From Chondrosia reniformis (lineage: Eukaryota > Porifera > Demospongiae > Chondrillida > Chondrillidae), in the NCBI GenBank assembly GCA_947172415.1, contig OX359201.1:5146001-5210000 (forward strand): a DNA stretch of 64,000 nucleotides. The letters are read 5' to 3'. The notes under the pieces are model-generated. The model was not told the DNA's origin. It searched no databases and saw only the letters and a program-made list of their open reading frames with translations. Shown one piece after another: positions 13,001 through 24,000 of this stretch; the first letter of the stretch is position 1; each line of letters opens with the position of its first letter. The position numbers were made by a program, and so were the translations under genes.

Positions 13001-16000
13001 AAAGTACGTACTTTTCAGTTCTTGACAAATAAAAAATTACTTAAAATTCAATCAAAGTGTTAATTTTTTTCTATGTATAAAAACTTAAATTGATGTATGC
13101 CATTGTTTTCTAAATAGGTTACTATGGTGATACTTGTAATTCAACCAATGTCTGTGGATGTGGACCTGAAGCAACATGTAACAACAAAACTAAACAGTGT
13201 GAATGCTCTTCGGGACTCATAGGGCAAAATTGTATGCATGAAACCTGCAATCATGACCCTCCGCCTTGTGTGACTCATTATGGGATTACACCAAGGTGCA
13301 ATAACACAGACAAAGGTTTTGTTTGTGATTGCCCAGCCTGGACAAGTGGCCGTCGCTGTGAAACCGTAGTAGACAAGTGTCCTGGATACTGCAACGCCAG
13401 TGGAACAAGGAGTTGTAAGAATGCGATAGATGGTCCCCAGTGTCAATGTCTGTCTGCTTATACCGGAACAACGTGTTCTGAGCTCAAAAAGGGTCCCTGT
13501 GAAAACCACCCCTGTCAAAATAACGGCATATGTGTGGCCATTATTGGAGATGTCAGTACTAGTGATGGTGGTAGCGGCAGAGAAGGTAGAAGCAGTGGAG
13601 AGGGAAGCACCAGTGGAGGGGGAAGCACCAGTGGAGGGGGAAGCACCAGTGGAGGGGGAAGCACCAGTGGAGGGGGAAGCGCCAGTGGAGGGGGAAGGAA
13701 CAATGGAGGGGGAAGTGGCAGCGGTAGAGAGGAGAGAAGCAGTAGAGAGGGTAGAAGCAGCAGTGGAACGTTCCATTGTAATTGTTTGTTTCCATTCACG
13801 GGATCATTATGTAATGACACAAGAGAAAGTTGCAGCGAAAGTGAACTAAGTTGTTTAAATGGAGGCAAATGTAACGATTCCTTGGGATACGTAAAGTGTG
13901 ACTGTGTGGATGGCTATTCTGGGAATGACTGTGCTATTCTTCCAGAACCTGGACCTATTGACAATAAAGCTGTAGAAAATTGTGGTATTATAACTGCTTC
14001 CGGGAAGACTTGTAATGAGAGTTTCAGAGACGGAATTTGTGATGTAGAATGTAATAACAAAGATTGTTCCAGTGATGGATTGGATTGTCGTCAGTTTCCT
14101 GAGATGTGTCCGGAGAAGTAAGTTGTATTTGTACCTAAGAAATAGATGGTTGTAGTGTTCCTTTTGAATAATGATTAGAAGCTTATTTACGTAAGTGAAT
14201 GAGTACATATATTTGCATATATACCATATTTTTATCTATGTTGTTTGTCCAAAACTGTTAGTGAAATCAGGTAATGATTTAGTAGACTTTCTGTATAATT
14301 ACAGCTCTTTATTTATCATTATCATAAAGACAACACCTTGATACTTACTGATGTAATATAATTGTCAACTATTCGAGGGTTTTAGATAAATTTAAGAGCA
14401 TACATAGAGTGATGGTGATTGTGCATGTATTGTGTATTTTCACATTTTCCAGGATCCGATCGTTCTGTGTTGCCAACTTTCAGAATGACATATGTGATGA
14501 TATGTGTAACTTTCCATCCTGTCAGTATGATGGAGGAGATTGCGATACCTCTCAACCTGATCCAACTTCTGGCCTTGTAAGTACAATAAACTAAGTGCTT
14601 CACAATAGGGTACACCTGCAGTTGAACATAAAATAGTCTTTTCAGGTGCAGATGTGAATGGGGCCCCCTTTGAATATTGATATTGGAGAAATATTTGGAT
14701 AATATTTTAGCAATAGTATTTTTACTTTCCTTTACCTAATGTGTCTTAATTACGTACATGAACCTACATAATTGATGGATGATCGTATGTTTCATATTGC
14801 AGTTGGGTGATATTTTGGTGTTGGTAATTCTTGTGCCTTCCCCTGAGGACTTCCACTTGAGAAGAAATGAATATTTACTCCAAATTGGTGAACTTTTAAA
14901 CTGTATTCCCATTCTCATTAATGTTGAATTAATTCCCAATGCTAAAAGAAGTGATGAAGGAGTTAAGTAAGTTAGCTATTCTTTTAATAAATTTAGTGTG
15001 TAAACTGTTTAATGGTTCAATTGATAACCAATTTTTACCAGTTCTAACTGAAATGGTACCCCAACTGAAATCTATTTTTTCCTAGCAATGTCTTTATGGC
15101 CCTTAGAAAACATTGTCTGAGGTCATTTTCTTCAACTTCTACTGGTGGTGTTCACATATACGTATGTAGTTATTATGTTGTATTTGGACTGTACTCTGAT
15201 GTAATCAAATAGTGTGTATACATATGTACGTACATACTATTCATATGTTTAGAAAGAAATCCATTTCCATTGACTTTTTTAAGCTATATATGTATTTATG
15301 TACGTACGTAGGTTGAAAACAGAGTTGAAACTGGATGTTAGCAATTGTAACAGAACAGTGGAAAGCTGCATTAGCAGTGTGCAAGAGGTACGTATGTACA
15401 TATACGTATACTGGAATTTTTTGAGGCAGGCCTGTGTGAGCTTCACAAAGACAATAACTCCAAAGGGCCCAATGTATGGCTATGAATACATATATACGTA
15501 TACCTTGACCATTGACTCTTGCTTTGTTTTGGACTGGCTTGGAGCTACGTACCATGGATGCCAAATCTGTTAATAGATATACTTTTCTCTGTTACAATTG
15601 AATTTGTGTGAATGTACGTACGTACATACGTATATACGTACGTATGTTACTGTAGTTATGACTTTATACACTTTCTTCTGTCATGAAAACTACATACTTT
15701 TTCGTAGGTGTACATACGTATGTACATCCTTCGACGTGGCTAGCGTTCAATATTGATTGTATCTGTCTAGTATACGTAGATGTGTATATATTTACGTATG
15801 TGTATGTTGTAATACATGTATTGCTGTTACCTACTTATGTTCATGTGTTATATACCATATGTACATACGTACGTATGTATGTATGTATGTAATGTATATG
15901 TAGTATTCGAGACATCTGTCGCCTACAAAACACACTCATTAAACTACTTCACTTCCTCTTTTTCTTTCCAGGCTAGCAAAATAGTTAATATAGTAGTCAG

Positions 16001-19000
16001 TGCAGAAGACTTTAAGCCTGCTGGATATCAAATAGCCAGTTCCACTGTCATGCAGGATCGTAAGTTTATCTATAATATTACTCTCTCCTATAAAGTGAAC
16101 TTCACTGTAAATACTGTACCTATATATGAAAGATATGGAGTACATGCCTTGATGAGTAGATGATTATTGAGCTACAGCTCATTGCTAATGGAAGGGCCTC
16201 CATGTTGAAATAGTCAACCCTAGAGAGGAACTGTTGCTCAATATCCATCAATTTATAATTAAGTACTTATTAAAGTACATACGTATGTAAAGGTGTGATC
16301 ACACATGTGCAGCTGGTGTATTACCATGAATGAGTAACTATCTGTTATATTACTTAGCAACATCATCTCCACCACCACCAACACCTCTGGGAGGATATAT
16401 AGGAATTGCGATAGGTGAGCTTGTAATTAGCAACTACTAATAAGTACTAGATGATTGAGATTTTTTCTAACTGCACCAAACTTATCTTCGGGATGATTCA
16501 TCTTTATTCTTTTGAGTGTCTAGAGAGGCTCTATTTCTTGATAATTTGACACTTTGACCCTTTGAGTCTTCAGCAGCGGCTGAGTTGCTCAAAGACTTAA
16601 GATGACCCATCTAAAAGATAATAAGTACTACTTTTGACCCAGGGTCCTCCTAATATTAACACACGCAGGGCTGCATAGAGAAATGCCCCCCCCCCCGACT
16701 TTTGGGAATACCCCCTAAACTGCTTCGACACCCTCATACCAGTGCCCCCCCTAAGTTTTGAAAATTTTCATTTTGCCCCCTCTGGCCCCAAGTTCTGCAT
16801 ACAGCCCAGATACGTACGTACATACGTATATGTACTTATCATGGTACGTATATGTATTTTTAATATATGAACATAGGTGTGGTCGTAATTCTGGCTCTAG
16901 TGATAGTGGTCCTGACAGTTATTAAGAGAAAAAGAACAGTTCGTGCTGCCATCTGGAAGCCTGACCAGGCTAATACTGGTACACCAAGAAGTGCCAGTTT
17001 TGAGGATGATGTTCCAACTTCCAAACGTGTGGTCATGGGTAAAGAAGAAAGTCGCAGGTATGTAATTGTAGTAACTATATGTACAGTACAAGACAAAAAA
17101 GTTGCCGGATTATGCCCGTAACCAAACCCATAATGGAACCTGTAACAAAAACGTAATGATTTTCAACTACGCCCCTAATCCCATCAAACTAATAGCCGTA
17201 ACCGTGTGTCCATGCATATTGTATAGCACATAAATTACTGCTAACTGTATTGACTACATACTCATGCACATATGTACGTACGTATGTACATAATGACTTC
17301 TTTGTAGTTAGTATAAGTGGAGAAACATGAGGGAAGCACTGCTGTGATAATTGTAGTTCAGTGGCAGAGCACTGGTGATTGTATCCAGCTGTCCTGGGTT
17401 CAATTCCCAGCAATTATTCATCTGAGTTTTCCCCTCTTTATAATATTTGAGACTGATTATAATTACGTGTGGTTTGTTTATCACTTTGATTAATTGTGAT
17501 ATTGCATAATAATTACTTCTAATAATAAAAAAATAAATAAAAAAAATAATAATTACTTCTACATAACTGTATGAAATGGTGTTTATTTTAATATAGTGAC
17601 CCAAGTATGTATGTAATTTGCAACTTGTTTCAACTTTTTTATTCAGGAGTTTGAGGCAAGTTGAAGATGTTCCCTTGAAGGCTGTGGACGAACCACAATG
17701 GAAGAATGTCTATGTGGAAAACACACTTGACCCAATGAAAAATGAAAAGGTTGTTATTGGGCAGGAATTGCACGAAGCCGGTTGGTCTTGCCTGCATTAT
17801 AGAGCATTGAGCAATCAAGCTCGTGTTCAGGACTGCGTGCAGCGATTCAATAGGGACACAGACTACACAACTGATGTTAACATCCGGGGACCTGGTGGAT
17901 ATACAGCCCTTATGGTGGCTGTCATGTCTGGCCAGGTTCGGAAGGACGATGAGGATGAGAGTGATGCGGAAACATCCAAACCTCTAACGAATGGAGATGC
18001 AGCAGCTAAGGGTGAAGCACTAACTGTCATTGATCTGCTCAAGATGGGTTCTGATCCATGCATCAAAAATGAATTTGGTATGTAATAACATGGCACCAGT
18101 TACTACAGTTTTCTAACATGAATAAATTAAATGATAACCAAACCACAAGTTTTAGCTCTAATATTCAAAAACTATGATGAAAGTAGAGTAATAAGATCTT
18201 GAATTGAGTGCTCGCAGCATATAAAGTTCTGTATTATTTTTTTCCTATTTAGGTCAAACGGCCCTTCACATTGCTGCTGCTTGCTCAAGAGCTGATGCCG
18301 CTAGACAGCTTCTACGATACAAGGCAGATCCCAATGCTCAAGACAACACTGGACGTTCATCACTCCATGTAGCAATTGCTAGTGATGCTGAAGGGGTGTT
18401 TCAAATTCTCCTTAGACATAAAAACATCAACCCAGAGTTGGAATCAGAAGATGGAAGCACTCCGCTGATCCTGGCAACACAGCATCATGCTGTCTCTATG
18501 GTGGAACAACTCCTGAAGGATGTCAATGTCGATCCTAACACTACAGATAAAAATGGTAATCTACCAATAACACTATGTTATCCAAGCTTTGAAGAAACAT
18601 AATTTGTGTCAATGTTAAAGGATTATACTTGTGGCCATCTTGAATCCCATATCAAACATTCTCTTGGGGTTTCTTATAAACTTGCAAAGTTCTGCTAGGC
18701 GTATCTTATCTTGAAATTGTTTATTCTGTGCTTAGGTAAGACAGCTCTTCACTGGGCGGCCAGTATGAACATGGTGGATGTGATGAAGGTCCTGACAAAA
18801 AGAGGTGCCAACAAAGATGTACAAGATCAACAGGTTTGTCCTTTGAGCAGTATTAGTCAAAAATATATTTGTTTGTCCAAAATCTTGATTATCCAAACTG
18901 TGGATTTATTGCACAACCCATAAAAATGGCCTCTTTTTAGGAACAGAAAAGTGATTAGTTTTTTTAAATCTATTGCTCAAATATTGACTTAATTGTTTTT

Positions 19001-20057
19001 AAGAGAGGATATTACTAACATAGTCATATACGTACGTACGTATGTACTCCATTTTCAGTTGGGAATGTTCTTTGAATGCTATAAATAGTTTGATAATCTC
19101 TGTAGTTCTCTTTCAAGGATTTAAAATGGTTATTTCTTCATCTTGTAGGGGCAGACACCACTGTATTTGGCAGCAAAGGAAGGGTCTTGTGATGCCGTGT
19201 GTTTCTTATTGGAAAACTATGCCAATAGAAATATTGTGGATAGCATGGAGAGGTCACCTCTCAGGATTGCTAAAGAGAAATTCCACGAGGATATTGTGAG
19301 GCTCTTGTCTGAATGGAGCTACTCACCTCAGGGAGAACAAACCTCACCACAACAAGTTGAAATCCATCGATTAAGAAATGGCTACCCAGCTAAGAATGGC
19401 TACCTACGTGAGGCAACTTCTTTGGCACCTCCTCCCTACACAATGGGACAAGAACAGCCGCTGCATTCACAGAAATACCCGCAACCCTATCCCACCCAAT
19501 GCCAGCAAAACCTCCCTTGCACCTCCACCAACCCCTGTCCGCCCAGTGTGTCATCTACTGAGGCCTACGCCACTCTTCAACCTCATCCCAGCCACCAGAG
19601 AATGCCAGTCATTGGAGCAGACGATCTACCAGTCCTTGACCATCTGCCAGTGACTACTACTTCCGAGGAGATGTACTACCATCCAATACCTTCGACAAGC
19701 AGTCCCTACTCTTCCAATCACTCTCCGGAGAATGCAATTAGTCCCTACAATGGAGCTGTGGATCAGATGGGGTCCTACCAAATGACCAATCAAGCTACTC
19801 ACCCTCACCTCCATCAGACAACCAACCCTCTAATGCAAATGTATCCATCACCTCCATCATCAAATGGCGGGGGTCCCAATCCGATATCTCCTCCCTGCGA
19901 GCCATATCCATTACCTGTCCTTACTCCCCCAGAATCAAAAAATTCATCACCCAGAGACTCTGATGGAATGCAAGAGTCTTCGGACTACCTGTTAAACTTA
20001 CCGAATGGCTATCCTGGATGTCAGGTTCAGGAACAATATATTATGATGCATCATTAG
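7041..20057 (+). CDS. Notch: Notch receptor, complete, 15 exons
   Basis: Exons: 7041-7110, 8509-8584, 10653-11062, 12215-12322, 13118-14117, 14453-14576, 14803-14966, 15312-15387, 15972-16059, 16358-16414, 16877-17057, 17647-18077, 18253-18555, 18736-18833, 19149-20057. All introns are GT/AG and the phases close to 4,095 nt (1,364 aa). Order of parts: signal peptide ([17 protein letters not shown]), about ten EGF-like modules to residue ~500, two LNR modules (~510-581), NOD (~597-650) and NODP (~651-705). Then come a transmembrane helix (~719-740) followed by KRKR, a RAM tryptophan motif IWKP (~750-753), ankyrin repeats (~800-1115) and a Pro/Ser-rich tail with an LTPPES degron-like motif near residue 1320. 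It is a single-pass receptor whose cleaved intracellular part binds CSL. The ectodomain is far shorter than in flies or vertebrates. I saw no RXRR-type furin site between NOD and NODP. Confidence 0.95.
7111..8508 (+). other. Notch intron 1, CpG-containing 5' half
   Basis: This intron has no coding content. Its part from about 7400 to 7900 contains clearly more CpG dinucleotides than the surrounding introns (for example ACGTAGCGATATGACGC and TTACGCGCGC). That would fit an unmethylated promoter-proximal or enhancer region. This was judged by eye only. Confidence 0.35.
9468..9505. other. Perfect 15-bp-stem hairpin in Notch intron 2
   Basis: GCTACAATGAAGAAG is followed by an 8-base loop and its exact reverse complement. 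Flanking GCAAA and TTTTGC could extend the stem with a bulge. It could be a small structured RNA, a pre-miRNA-like hairpin or the relic of a palindromic element. The rest of intron 2 (8585-10652) shows nothing else recognisable. Confidence 0.5.
11885..12080. mobile_element. MITE-like element, degraded copy
   Basis: It begins with GATGATAAGGATTTCTTCTA and carries the GGATGGTTCATCTTTAG block. A central GAAGACCCCCAGGG...AAAACATCC hairpin-like segment follows. The right arm (GCATCTCTCTAGGCACTCAAAA) is a degenerate inverse of the left. It shares its arms with the elements at 16448-16625, 30750-30875, 32835-33100 and 53363-53500. Confidence 0.5.
12381..12764. mobile_element. MITE with long terminal inverted repeats
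   Basis: The ends TATCTTTTAGATG (12381-12393) and CATCTAAAAGATA (12752-12764) are exact inverse copies. The inversion continues imperfectly for about 125 bp on each side through the blocks GCAGTTTGGCTTGAAAATCT and GACCCTCAGGGTC. Each arm carries a CTGATGA-stem-GAAAC motif (right arm 12662-12687, left arm in reverse at 12458-12483). The element has no coding capacity and sits in Notch intron 4. It is a non-autonomous DNA element by form. Confidence 0.75.
13553..13767 (+). repeat. Coding Gly/Ser minisatellite inside a Notch EGF module
   Basis: An 18-bp unit encoding GSTSGG is repeated about five times (core ~13600-13695) and flanked by related Gly/Ser/Arg codons. It gives about 70 low-complexity residues (~367-438). 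It lies between the third and fourth cysteines of an EGF-like module: [12 protein letters not shown] comes before it and [16 protein letters not shown] after. The reading frame stays open through the array, so it is part of the protein. Confidence 0.85.
16448..16625. mobile_element. MITE-like element, copy in Notch intron 10
   Basis: Shares the family arms TTTTTTCTAACTGCACCAAA and GATGATTCATCTTTATTCTT on the left and GATGACCCATCTAAAAGATA on the right. The middle holds a degenerate TTTGACCCTTTGAGTCTTCAGCAG hairpin block. It is followed by a C-rich tract (about 12 C at ~16687) and a CCCCCTCTGGCCCC segment. That C-rich unit recurs in other introns (for example 34390-34450 and 46570-46620). Confidence 0.5.
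17335..17500 (+). mobile_element. tRNA-related SINE
   Basis: Carries a pol III A box-like TAGTTCAGTGG (17354-17364) and a B box GGTTCAATTCC (17397-17407) spaced as in a tRNA. A non-tRNA body with TATTTGAGACTGATTATAAT and a GTGGTTTG...ATCACTTTGATTAAT tail follows. A second copy lies at about 44535-44695 (B-box region GGGTTTGATTCTCGGCAA), and weaker relatives are near 4625-4765 and 55915-55980. It does not fold as a full tRNA, so it is not annotated as a tRNA gene. Confidence 0.7.
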
Positions 20058-21030
20058 AATTTATAAAATATGTATTTGTATGTTTTATGTATGCAGACCA
20101 ATACATTTGGCAGGTCCCCCTCTTTCAACTTTATAACTAGTGTAGTAACATCCATTTATGTATTTGTATTGACCATGGAGACCACATCAGTATCCGTATC
20201 CTGTATTATTATAATTTTTTCTTGCACATTTGTTATACCTTTGACACTATATTTGCATTCTAGTTTCATTCTTTAAGATACTTATAATGTGAATTTACAG
20301 TATGTATTTAATAACTGTGTTCAAAATCAACAAACCTTGTATACGTATGTACGTAAATGCATGAATACTCTAATACCATTTTCAAAGGTTAACATGTCTA
20401 TAAAGTTGCCATGCATGCATGATTGATTCCCTAGTGCATCAATCATGATCAGTAGACATATTGCAACCAAACACAGAAGTCGCTTAGTGATAAGTGTGGT
20501 TAATAAGTCACTTATTCTACTTGTGTTGTTTGTCTGTCAAGGTTCTATAGATCTGATGCTACAACAATCATGGGATTTAATTTGAAAAAAGAGTGAATAT
20601 GACAAATAATGTATGTATACACACCTAATTGTAACGCTCTTATAATGTGTACACCCAAATGTGCTGATTTTAAAATTAGATAATCATATGGATGGAAAAC
20701 TTGGAATGCCCGGAACTGGAAATGCAATTATGCCAATATGGCAGTCAACCGTGAAACAAAGATGGTAAGTTGGAGAGAGCCACAAGAACAGCACGGCAGG
20801 GCCCTTAACGTCTGGTTTTCCATACACCCCATTTCAAATACCTATGCAAGTATGCAGTGAATTTATTTGAGCAAAATTGAACAGTAAACAAAGAATCTGA
20901 TATTTAACAATAAAGTTCGTATAGTTAAATTAATTAAAACAGTAAGTAATAAACACAAACAGGCTTAAAGATTTACATGAAGTTTTAATTAGAAAATTTA
21001 AGTATTACTGTTTCTCAAAGGTACATGGAT
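20058..21030. other. Convergent 3' intergenic region, Notch/XRN2
   Basis: The 973 bp between the two stop codons must hold both 3'UTRs. A plus-strand AATAAA lies at 20909-20914, and a minus-strand AATAAA (TTTATT at 20862-20867) lies 164 bp past the XRN2 stop. These are candidates only, and their arrangement would make the 3'UTRs overlap. No other feature was seen. Confidence 0.45.
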
Positions 21031-24000
21031 CTACTTCCAGTACTTTTTTTGATAATATTCAGAATAGGAGGAGTTTGTGGTCCTCTTGTCCTGTGGCTGG
21101 GGAGGACCCTCATTTCTCTGAGGGGGAGGGTCCTGCAGATGCCTAGATTGGCCCTGTTGATACTGATTTTGGTGACCAGCGCTTTGGTTACCATGGTTAC
21201 CATAGGCTGAAGACTGTTGAGAATAGTGAGACCAGTTCCTTGAAGGAGGAGGTGGTTGTTGCTGTTGGACAGGAAGGGGTGCCCAAGTGAGGGAAGAAGG
21301 AGCTACATAGGGAAGTATAATTGAACCATGAGCCTTAAATCCATAAAATGATTTGTATACTGTAGTTTATCGTTAATATTTAGATGGTAAAATTTTACAA
21401 GTTTAGTGCTTAACATTGTAAAGCTAAATTGAGAACAAACATCATATTAAACAGCAAAAATTGGAAGTCGAAAAACACTAAATAGTTACACTAACAAAAA
21501 TTGAAAAATAAGGATTCCTACTAACTGCATTGAACTTATTACTTTGACCAAAACATATACCAAAAACTGCATCTTTAGATACTCAACAGGTTGAAAGATG
21601 TTCATAAAAAATTAATCCAACAGTAAAAACATTTCAACATAAGACCTTGGTATACGTACCATTATTGTAACTTCTGGTAGATCTGTCGTAGCCATGGTTA
21701 CCCTGCCAAGACTGTGATCCATTCTGTGGCCTCCTGCTGGATTCATAGGAGCCATACCTGGAGGGCTGCCAACGGTTGTCAGCATACGACTGATGATGAT
21801 GTTCGCCCCCTCTTCCATACCTATTGGAATGCCATTGGTCGTTACCCTCATATCTGCGATGGCCACCTTGACCGTACTGATTTTGATCGTTGTGGAAGTA
21901 CACAGTTCTGCCAGTCTGCTGGTCACTTTGATGTGGACGTTTAGGATCAAACGTGGCCCCTCTCACAAATCTCTGAACATGATCCGGAGTGCCATAAGGA
22001 CTAGTTCTGTCTGACTTGATGAACCCGAGTTGTGGCTTGAAATAGCCAACATGGTCACCTGGTCTCAGGACAGGATCAGGCATTCTGCATAAAAGGAACA
22101 TGAAATGTCAGCTAAGGGATACAGTATAGTACATATATACAGTATAATAGATATATACAACAGAATTGATATAATATATAGATATATATAGCATGTATAT
22201 ACGTACGTACAAGTATGCACAGTAGTATAGTATATACAGTAAAACATCTAATATATACTGTATAGCGTGAAAATTTGTTGGCATTTAAATTTGACGGGGT
22301 TGCAGAACAAGGTTGTGACATCATACAGTCAACAATGGCCGTGCATGTTGCTGCTCAGTCGTAATTTTATGCGAACGTAAATTTGGCAGTTATCTGCGAG
22401 ACTGCCAAACCGTCAAATTAAAATCTCCATCAAATTTCTGGCTATATGGTATATATACGTGTATATATATATAGTTATAATGTACAAAAACTACATCCTT
22501 ATCTGAACACAAAACACTTAAAATGGTCACCTAAAATTGCCACCCCACAAAGCTTAAACATATCAATTTTAATTTAAACTTCCCAGGAAAGAGATTTTTC
22601 TTAACTACTGCATTTCACACTTACCTAACTCTTGGTAGGAGGGTTGCCTTGAATATAAACCCATCAGGTAGAGGTGGATCTGAATATTTTACACTGCAGG
22701 TAAAAGTATGGTAAAACTGCTATTATATAATTTATACAACAGAAGAAAATTCTTCATGTTACTTTTATGTTCCGTACATTAGCTATATATCTGCTGCTTC
22801 ATATTGTAATTGAACATATATCACGTTACCAGGGCAACCGGGTTATATCTGGGGTGTTATAAACCATATATTTCACACTTGAACTAGTGATAAATGTTAT
22901 ATCACCAGTAGGCCTACTTATGTTTACTTATCATCACCTTTACAATTGATTCAAGTCAAACATGATATACGTATATTAATTATACCACACTCAAGTGTGA
23001 AGCCAAGTGATATCTGCCCTCTGAAGGTCTAGGGCAGATATCACTTATGCATCACACTTGAGTGTGGTATAACTACTACATATGTTTATGAACATATATC
23101 CTATATACATACATACATTGAACATACGTAGACTCTATATACATAATATATTGAACATATATCCTATATATACATACATACATTGAACATACGTAGACTC
23201 TATATACATAATATATTGAACATATATCCTATATATACATACATACATTGAACATACGTAGACTCTATATACATAATATATTGAACATATATCCTATATA
23301 TACATACATACATTAAACATATAGTGGTAATAATACTAACCAAAGGACCTGGTTCCTTTTAACTGGCTCCAATTTGGGAATTGGAGGAAGGACTTTTCTA
23401 AAAAAAGAAAACCCAATTGATGACAGAGAAAATAAGCAATTAGTATTAATTAGTTACACTTGCAGTAATATTGGAGGTCTCTTTGTATGTAATGGTCTGT
23501 CTTCAGCATAAACTTTTTTAGATTTAGATTTTAATGATTGCTAAAGGCATTTCATAAATCTAAAATGGTTTGCATGCAGACTAGAGTGGTTGCCACATTT
23601 GTATACAAAAGAGATATATCAGTTAACTGAAGTGATGGCACTACACTGCAGACTAGGCAATACAATATTAGGAAGATTGTTTGACTGGCTAGTCATGTGA
23701 CATCATCAGAATAGACTGTTTGACTGGCTAGTCATGTGACATCATCAGAATAGACTGTTTGACTGGCTAGTCATGTGACATCAGAATAGACTGTTTGACT
23801 GGCTAGTCATGTGACATCAGAATAGACTGTTTGACTGCCTAGTCATGTGACATCAGAATAGACTGTTTGACTGCCTAGTCATGTGACATCAGAATAGACT
23901 GTTTGACTGACCAGTAATATGACAACCGTATTACCTCACAGGAGGTTTACAACCTAACAGTCTACTACTGACATTGGGTCACTAAGGCTGACTAGTGGTT

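Noticed and set aside
13141-13868. Minus-strand and out-of-frame open stretches over the Notch Gly/Ser repeat
   Set aside because: They are shadows of exon 5; the plus frame carries the EGF and LNR cysteine pattern and joins in phase with its neighbours.
17345-17415. A tRNA gene
   Set aside because: The A and B boxes are present but the acceptor and anticodon arms do not pair, and the sequence continues into a tail shared with other copies; it is a SINE.
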